This document shows, piece after piece, positions 58,734-64,000 of a stretch of 64,000 bases of DNA. Position numbers and translations under genes: made by a program. Numbering within the stretch: the stretch's first letter is position 1; every line of letters starts with the position of its first letter. The DNA is from Paenibacillus sp. P25. GTDB lineage: Bacteria; Bacillota; Bacilli; Paenibacillales; NBRC-103111. Under the pieces are notes generated by a model, which was not told where the DNA came from, did no database searches, and was given only the letters and a program-made list of their open reading frames with translations. The stretch covers positions 3,100,001-3,164,000 of the forward strand of contig CP085629.1 of NCBI GenBank assembly GCA_024704175.1, written 5' to 3'.

Positions 58734-59261
58734 ATGAATCGTCGTTATCCTTGGATCCGTCTGACCTTTGTCCTGGGTACAGCTTATTTTTGTCTGTACT
58801 TCTTGTCCTATATGTTTGCCGGCATAAGTTACATGATCCTAACCGGTATCCCGGCGGACCAATCCCGGGAGCTGTCGTCCTTCTATTACGGCGTGGTCTT
58901 CGTGCTGATCCCTTACTTCGGCCTTGGCTTTCTGATCCCGGAAGCCGGTTCCAGACTGCGCTTCACGCTGCATGCCTGGATCATTGCCATGCTGGCGGAA
59001 AAAGGCTTCATCGTCATGCTGGCGACGTTCGTGGCGTCAGGCTTTCCCGCGTCCTGGTACGGCACAGCCTTTCCTGAAGCCGGCTTCAGGGTATTGTGCG
59101 AGGAGTTTCCCTTTTATTGCGGGCGTTATGTGAATACGTATTTATGGATCAGCGCCGCGGGTGGATTTCTGTGCCTTTACGCTTCCGCCACGGCTTGCCG
59201 CAATAGGCGTTCATCCTCCGGTAACGGAAACCCGCCTCCGGCACAAGAATCCGCATCTTAG
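58734..59261 (+). CDS. Hypothetical membrane protein, 175 aa
   Basis: I do not recognise it. Four predicted membrane helices (FVLGTAYFCLYFLSYMFAGI, GVVFVLIPYFGLGFLIP, AWIIAMLAEKGFIVMLATFV, NTYLWISAAGGFLCLYASAT) and a Ser/Pro-rich hydrophilic tail. ATG 58734 follows AGAGAGGTATAC, and it has its own promoter. It is the only plus-strand gene between 47.6 and 64 kb. Intact. Confidence 0.65.
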   Translation: MNRRYPWIRLTFVLGTAYFCLYFLSYMFAGISYMILTGIPADQSRELSSFYYGVVFVLIPYFGLGFLIPEAGSRLRFTLHAWIIAMLAEKGFIVMLATFVASGFPASWYGTAFPEAGFRVLCEEFPFYCGRYVNTYLWISAAGGFLCLYASATACRNRRSSSGNGNPPPAQESAS

Positions 59262-59267
59262 GCCAAA

Positions 59268-59297
59268 ACAAAGAGCCTGTCCCTCCGGAAAGGCTCA
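59268..59297 (-). terminator. Terminator after RlmI-like gene
   Basis: GAGCCTttCCGG... and its partner ...GGGACAGGCTC pair on the minus strand, followed by TTTGTTTT. It also closes the convergent membrane protein gene. Confidence 0.6.
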
Positions 59298-59305
59298 GCG
59301 CAAAT

Positions 59306-60673
59306 TTATTTGCTTCGCACCTCGAAAATCGCAAACTTCAAATAATTTCCTTCATCCACACCGAGAATCCGGGGATGATCCTTGCCGGCGCCGCGGAACT
59401 CGATAAGCCTCAGCCGCTTGCCCGCATCCACCGCCGCCGCATGCACCGTCTCTAGGAACAGGTCGGGCTTCATATGGTACGAGCGAGCTCGCCGTAACGA
59501 GAAAGCCGCCTTCGTTTACCAGCTTCATGCCGTGCAGGTTGATGTCCTTGTATCCCCGGCAGGCGCCTTCCACCGCTCCGCGCGATTTGGCGAAAGCCGG
59601 CGGATCCAAAATCACCACATCCCAGGTACGGCCGGCCTGAGTCAGCTTGCGGGAGGTGTCGACCTTCTTCCGTTCCGCCGCTCCCCGCTCTTGCCGTTCC
59701 TCAAGCCCCCGCACCTGCTCGCGCAAATAATCGAACGCGTCCGCGACGACGAATTCCACACGGTCCTGGAAGCCATTCAGCTCCACATTCCGTTTGGCCG
59801 TCTCCACCGCATGCTCCGATACATCGAGGCAGGTGACCTTCTTCGCGCCATACTTGCAGGCATGAAGCGTAAAGTCGCCGGTATGCGAGAAGCACTCCAA
59901 CACCGTGGCGCCGTCCCAATAAGGGAACGTCACTTCCGCGCCGCTCTTGTTGACCGGCACCTTGCTGACCGTTCCGTCATCCGCGAGTTTTTCCATGACC
60001 GTGATGCCGCTGCGCTTTCCCCAGCCTTTCATGAGCGGCTCCAGCGCAGCTCGGTTCTCCCGCTGATCAAAGAAGTAGCCGGTCTTCTGCCCCTCCACGA
60101 TATCCACTTCAAGGAGCAGCCCGTTCTCTCCGATCGTCACATGGCGGGGGCAGTCCCCGTACAGAACGCCGGTCCGCTGCTCCAGGCCTTCCAGCTCCCG
60201 CACATGGACGTCGCTTCGCTCATAGATGCCTCCCGGAGCCATGACGCTGGCCAATGCGGCTGTAAGCTCCGTCCGGGCCTTCTCCATCCCCAGCGTCAAG
60301 ATTTGCACGACCAGGACATTCTCGAACTTGTCGACGATGAGTCCCGGCGCCCGTCGGCTTCGCCATAGACAAGCCGGTATGACTTTGCTTCCGGAACAAA
60401 ACGCTCGCGCAGATCCCGGCAAATCTGCAGCTTCCGTTCGAACCATTCCTGCGTCATCGCCTCCAAAGGCTCCGTGGAAACGACCCTCACCGTGATTTGC
60501 GATGCCGGGTTGTAATACCCGGTCGCAAGATATTGCCCGTTATGGCTATGTACGGGTACCAGCGACCCAGGTTCCGGCTCGCCTTCGACTCTTTCGATTT
60601 CGGACTTGAAAATCCACGGATGCCCGGCCTCCACACGCTTCTTTCTCTTCTTCTGTAAGATTACTGCCGCCAT
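59306..60673 (-). CDS. Class I SAM-dependent rRNA methyltransferase, RlmI-like (frameshifted)
   Basis: A PUA-linked methyltransferase of about 455 residues, related to RlmI (23S m5C1962) and YwbD. The N-terminal PUA part reads VEAGHPWIFKSEIERVEGEP; the catalytic domain has FDQRENRAALEPLMKGWGKR, VLECFSHTGDFTLHACKYGA (SAM motif) and VVILDPPAFAKSRGAVEGAC (motif IV). Two breaks: the CCC run 60350-60352 needs one more base (YGEADG to APGLIVDKFENVLVV), and near 59490 one base is extra (LVTAS to CSYHMKPDLFLETVHA), giving the end FAIFEVRSK at 59306. ATG 60673 follows GGGAGGACGAGAA. Confidence 0.9.
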
Positions 60674-60687
60674 TTCTCGTCCTCCCA

Positions 60688-61373
60688 TCAATAAGCCGAC
60701 GTGCCTTTGACTCCGTTCATGATCGCTACGCCGGAGCTGGCTCCAAGCCTTGTGGCTCCCGCTTCGATCATGGCTTTGGCTGTGGCCAAATCGCGGATGC
60801 CGCCGGATGCTTTAACCCCAATGGACGAAGAAACCGTCGAACGCATCAGACGGATATCCTCTACGGTAGCGCCCCCTGCCCAAAACCGGTCGACGTCTTC
60901 ACATAATGGGCCCCCGCTTCCTCGGACAGCTTGCACGCGGCGATTTTTTGCTCGTCATTCAGCGGCCCCGTCTCGAAAATCACTTTCACCAGGGCCTGCC
61001 CTTCCACCGCTTTCACGACCGCCCGGATGTCCTCGCGCACGGCGTCGTAGTCGCCTTCCAGGAGACGGCCGATCTGCAGCACCATATCAATCTCGTTCGC
61101 GCCTTGCTCGGCGGCCTTCGCCGCTTCCAGAGCCTTCACCGTGCTGTCGTTCGCTCCGAGCGGAAAACCGCAAACGACGCTGATTTTCACACCCGACCCG
61201 GCCAGCGACTCACGGCAGAGCGGCACCCAGGTTCCGTTCACGCATACGCTGTAAAATCCGTACTGCATCGCTTCGCTGCAGAGCTTGCGGATGGCCGCGC
61301 TGTCCGCCTCCGCCTTCAGCAGCGTATGGTCGATGTAAGAGGGAAGCCGCTGCACATCAAATTCGGGCATCAT
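60688..61373 (-). CDS. deoC: Deoxyribose-phosphate aldolase (frameshifted)
   Basis: Splits 2-deoxyribose 5-phosphate to glyceraldehyde 3-phosphate and acetaldehyde in nucleoside breakdown. TIM-barrel motifs are [50 protein letters not shown] and the Schiff-base Lys in [13 protein letters not shown]. The C5 run 60872-60876 needs one more C to continue [20 protein letters not shown]. About 228 residues, normal. ATG 61373 overlaps the NUDIX gene stop (ATGA). No other deo gene is near. Confidence 0.92.
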
Positions 61374-61801
61374 TCATTCACCTCGTAACCCAGCGCTTCC
61401 AGCGCCTTTTTTAGAACCGAATCATTGTTTCCGTATCCGGAATGTCTTTGCTGATGCCATGCTTCGAGAGGATGCGACCATTCGACGCCGCGGATTTCCT
61501 CCACCTGCGCCTGCAGGGAGCCGCCGGTCGCTTCGACAAGAAAATAATGCACTTCTTTATCGACCAGGCCGACACCCGAGAGCGTGAACTGATACGTGAT
61601 TGTCTCCAGCGGGTGTACGATGACACCCTCAATACCGGTCTCCTCCAGAATCTCCCGGAGTGCGGTTTGTTCCACGGTCTCGCCCGGCTCCATCTTGCCT
61701 TTGGGCAGCGTAATTTTACCGTACCGGTCCTGAATCATCTGCACCTGCACATCGTTCCCCGTTCTGCGGAACACGACGCCTCCCGCCGATATTTCCTTCA
61801 T
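61370..61801 (-). CDS. NUDIX hydrolase
   Basis: A 143-residue nucleoside-diphosphate-X hydrolase. The NUDIX box is intact: GKMEPGETVEQTALREILEE TG with Glu residues for metal binding. ATG 61801 (MKEISAGGVVF) is 8 bases after AAAGGG; ATG 61807 two codons upstream is also possible. Its stop overlaps the deoC start, so the two are coupled. Substrate unknown; a house-cleaning role is usual for such enzymes. Intact. Confidence 0.9.
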   Translation of the reverse strand: MKEISAGGVVFRRTGNDVQVQMIQDRYGKITLPKGKMEPGETVEQTALREILEETGIEGVIVHPLETITYQFTLSGVGLVDKEVHYFLVEATGGSLQAQVEEIRGVEWSHPLEAWHQQRHSGYGNNDSVLKKALEALGYEVNE

Positions 61802-61888
61802 CGACATCACCCTTTCCTCTATATGAATGGAAAGGACTTCACCCCGCACAAGGCGGGAATGAAATCCTCTCTAAAATAGCTGGCGCCG

Positions 61889-63292
61889 TTATACAATCGC
61901 TTTGGTCGCTTGACCCGGAATCCCTTCAGCCTGCTGCGAGCCCGCGCCGACAGGTATTTTCCGCGGGGCGGGGGCCGCCGGTTCGCCTACGATCACGCCG
62001 CGGCATTCGTTCACTCCGGCTTCCGTCACCTTCACGCGGCAGACCGAACCGATCCAGTCCTCGCCGCCTTCGAAAACAAGCTGGAGGTAGTTATCGGAGT
62101 AGCCCATGAGAAGACCGTCGCCGGGTTGCCCTTTATAATCCCGTTCCGGAATCACTTCCAGCGTCTGACCGACGAATTTGCGGGCATATTCCAGCTGCAT
62201 CCGCTCGGACAGGTCGATCAGCTCGTGCACGCGGCGGTTTTTCTCCTCCTCGTCGATCTGATCCTCCATCCGGGCCGCCGGGGTCCCCGTACGCTTCGAA
62301 TAAGGGAAGACATGCATCTCCGAGAACCCCATCCGCTCCATGAAGCGGTAGCCGTTGCGGAACATTTCTTCCGTTTCACCCGGGAAGCCGACGATCACGT
62401 CCGTCGTAATCGCCACACCCGGCATAATCCGGTGGATATGTTCGATCTTTCGGGCAAATTCCTCGGTCGTATACTTGCGGCGCATCCGCTTCAGCACTTC
62501 ATCGTCGCCCGCCTGCAGCGGGATATGCAGATGGCGGCACATTTTATCGGACTTCTGCAGCACTTCAAGCACCTCGTCCGTAATTTGGCTCGCCTCGATG
62601 GAGCTGATACGGATCCGCTTGAGACCTTCCACTTTGTCCAGGTCCCACAAAAGCTTCGCGAGGCTGTAATCCTCCATATCCTCGCCGTAGCCGCCGGTGT
62701 GAATGCCCGTCAGTACGATCTCCTGATAACCCGCATCCACCAGCATCCGCGCCTGCTTCAGCACGCTCTCCGGCTCCCGGTCGCGCATGAGTCCCCGCGA
62801 CCATGGAATGATGCAGAACGTACAGAAGTTGTTGCAGCCTTCCTGGATCTTCAGAAAAGCCCGCGTACGGTCGGCAAAATCCGGCACGTCCAGCTCCTCG
62901 AACGTACGGGTCTTCATGATATTGCGCACCGCGTTGATCGGCTTGCGCTCCTGCTCCAGCCGCTTCACATAAGGAATAATTTTATCCCGGTCCTGCGTCC
63001 CGATGACGAGATCCACCCCGGGGATCGCCATAATTTCCGCAGGCGACGTCTGGGCATAGCGACCCGTTACCGCGACAACCGCTTCCGGGTTGCGGCGGAT
63101 GGCGCGGCGGATCATTTGACGGCTTTTCTTATCGCCCGTGTTCGTTACGGTACAAGTATTGATCACATAAATATCGGCTGTCGATTCAAAATCGACCTGT
63201 TCATAGCCTTCCGCTTTAAACAGTCGCCAGATCGCTTCCGTATCATAGAAGTTCACTTTGCAGCCCAAGGTATGAAATGCGACTGACGGCAT
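61889..63292 (-). CDS. mtaB: tRNA t6A37 methylthiotransferase MtaB
   Basis: A radical-SAM enzyme adding the methylthio group to t6A37 of tRNA. The N-terminal UPF0004 domain (AFHTLGCKVNFYDTEAIWRL), the radical-SAM cluster motif EGCNNFCTFCIIPWSRGLMR with C-x3-C-x2-C, and a C-terminal TRAM domain are present. Intact, 467 residues. It follows rsmE by one base or so and matches yqeU-yqeV of B. subtilis. The yqeV-to-rpsU adjacency of Bacillus is broken here by about 18 kb. Confidence 0.95.
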   Translation of the reverse strand: MPSVAFHTLGCKVNFYDTEAIWRLFKAEGYEQVDFESTADIYVINTCTVTNTGDKKSRQMIRRAIRRNPEAVVAVTGRYAQTSPAEIMAIPGVDLVIGTQDRDKIIPYVKRLEQERKPINAVRNIMKTRTFEELDVPDFADRTRAFLKIQEGCNNFCTFCIIPWSRGLMRDREPESVLKQARMLVDAGYQEIVLTGIHTGGYGEDMEDYSLAKLLWDLDKVEGLKRIRISSIEASQITDEVLEVLQKSDKMCRHLHIPLQAGDDEVLKRMRRKYTTEEFARKIEHIHRIMPGVAITTDVIVGFPGETEEMFRNGYRFMERMGFSEMHVFPYSKRTGTPAARMEDQIDEEEKNRRVHELIDLSERMQLEYARKFVGQTLEVIPERDYKGQPGDGLLMGYSDNYLQLVFEGGEDWIGSVCRVKVTEAGVNECRGVIVGEPAAPAPRKIPVGAGSQQAEGIPGQATKAIV

Positions 63293-63293
63293 A

Positions 63294-64000
63294 TCAATCT
63301 TCTCCTCCCATCTCTCCGGCTTCGTATAAAATGCAGGTGAGGCCCACCATCGCGGCCGTCTCCGTTCTTAGTATCCTCTTACCCAAACTGACCGGCACGC
63401 ACCCGGCCGCTTCCGCCGCGACCACTTCCTGCTCGCTGAATCCACCCTCCGGGCCGATGACGAGCAGCAGCGTCACGCGGGCCTGTCCCGCACCCGCTAC
63501 CGCCCGACGGATCGCCTTGCGCAGCGTCTGGCCGCTCTCCTTCTCGTAGCAAATCCAAGCCGCATTCGCTTCCTTCGCCCGGTTTAAGAGCTCCTTCCAC
63601 GAATGGACGGGCTCCACCTCCGGCACCCGGTTGCGGTGCGCCTGCTCGGCGGCCTCTTTGGCGATCTTCTGCCAGCGCTCCAGCCGCTTTCCTTCCTTCT
63701 TCGCATCGAGCTGGACCACGGTCCGCTCGGACACGAACGGCAGGAAACGCGCCGCACCGATTTCGGTCCCCTTCTGGATGACCGTTTCCATCTTATCGCC
63801 TTTCGGCAGGCTTTGCGCAATCCAGACGTCGACCGAAGCTTCGTTCTCCATCGGCAGACGCCGGACAATATCCGCCGTAACCTCGTTCTTCTCCAGCGTC
63901 CGGATCCGTACCAGCGCTTCCCGGTCCACGCCGTCGCTGGCAATCACTTCGTCGCCGGGTTCGGCCCGCATCACTCTGGTCAAATGATGTGCATCGTCGC
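63294..64000 (-). CDS. rsmE: 16S rRNA (uracil1498-N3)-methyltransferase RsmE (5' truncated)
   Basis: SPOUT methyltransferase acting on U1498 of 16S rRNA. The window edge cuts the first 15-25 codons; the visible frame starts DDAHHLTRVMRAEPGDEVIA, which is just inside the usual N-terminus. Key parts are IAQSLPKGDKMETVIQKGTE, SERTVVQ, and the SAM knot LLLVIGPEGGFSEQEV and VSLGKRILRTETAAM. Intact apart from the edge. In Bacillus prmA and dnaJ would lie further upstream. Confidence 0.93.
   Translation of the reverse strand, partial: DDAHHLTRVMRAEPGDEVIASDGVDREALVRIRTLEKNEVTADIVRRLPMENEASVDVWIAQSLPKGDKMETVIQKGTEIGAARFLPFVSERTVVQLDAKKEGKRLERWQKIAKEAAEQAHRNRVPEVEPVHSWKELLNRAKEANAAWICYEKESGQTLRKAIRRAVAGAGQARVTLLLVIGPEGGFSEQEVVAAEAAGCVPVSLGKRILRTETAAMVGLTCILYEAGEMGGED

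Noticed and set aside
61910..63286. A 458-residue plus-strand open frame opposite mtaB
   Set aside because: His/Arg/Leu-rich antisense shadow of an intact conserved gene.
1..64000. Programmed frameshifting as a general explanation of split genes
   Set aside because: Too many unrelated housekeeping genes are split, with no slippery heptamers plus downstream structures; a common G/C run-length bias fits better.

Overview
The window looks like a core chromosomal segment of a spore-forming, moderately GC-rich Firmicute of the Paenibacillus type. Evidence is the Bacillus-like gene order (panE/RsfA-family, ylaG-H-L-J-K, nifZ-thiI, yqfO-trmK-rpoD-dnaG, yqfL-recO-yqzL-era-cdd-dgkA-ybeY-pgpH-phoH-yqfD-yqfC, floA-nfeD, yqeY-rpsU, mtaB-rsmE), the sporulation genes (RsfA/GerR-type regulator, ylaJ, yqfC, yqfD), AGGAGG-type ribosome binding sites with frequent GTG/TTG starts, and low-GC A/T-rich promoters in a GC-rich coding background.

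Layout. 1-5.4 kb: the 5' part of an oligopeptide-binding lipoprotein gene, a ComFB-like gene, a DUF3397 membrane protein, panE, an RsfA/GerR-type sporulation regulator, yqgY and a MidA-type methyltransferase. 5.5-8.3 kb: three plus-strand genes for a lipoprotein, a secreted coiled-coil protein and an unknown protein. 8.3-15.1 kb: the yla cluster with typA and a TerC protein. 15.2-21.1 kb: thiI-nifZ, a lytic transglycosylase, small proteins, a GH15-like glycosidase and ypuI. 21.3-23.8 kb: a subtilisin-like protease and the RNase P RNA gene. 23.8-31.1 kb: yqfO, trmK, a membrane protein, rpoD, dnaG, yqxD and yqfL. 31.1-31.65 kb: a gene-free stretch with two large inverted repeats and a possible small RNA. 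31.65-43.5 kb: a long minus-strand series from recO down to floA/nfeD, yqeY and rpsU. 43.5-61.9 kb: a more accessory stretch between rpsU and mtaB (HIT protein, soluble chemoreceptor-like protein, TetR plus FAD oxidoreductase, GH26-like secreted enzyme, addBA, SDR, membrane protein, RlmI-like methyltransferase, deoC, NUDIX). The right edge has mtaB and a 5'-truncated rsmE.

The most striking global property is that about half of the protein genes are broken into two or more reading frames although the protein sequence continues cleanly across each break. At least sixteen breaks are repaired by lengthening a G or C run of four or more by a single base, and they hit essential genes such as dnaG; rpoD is also broken, by an apparent extra base. 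The simplest reading is systematic homopolymer-length error in the sequence, not biology. I therefore annotate full-length genes across the breaks and say where each break is.

I found no CRISPR array, prophage, IS element, tRNA or rRNA gene. No clear novel multi-gene system is visible; the best candidates for undescribed biology are non-coding: the recO-downstream transcript and inverted repeats, the tandem hairpin repeats before ylaL, and a hairpin at the very start of the typA transcript.
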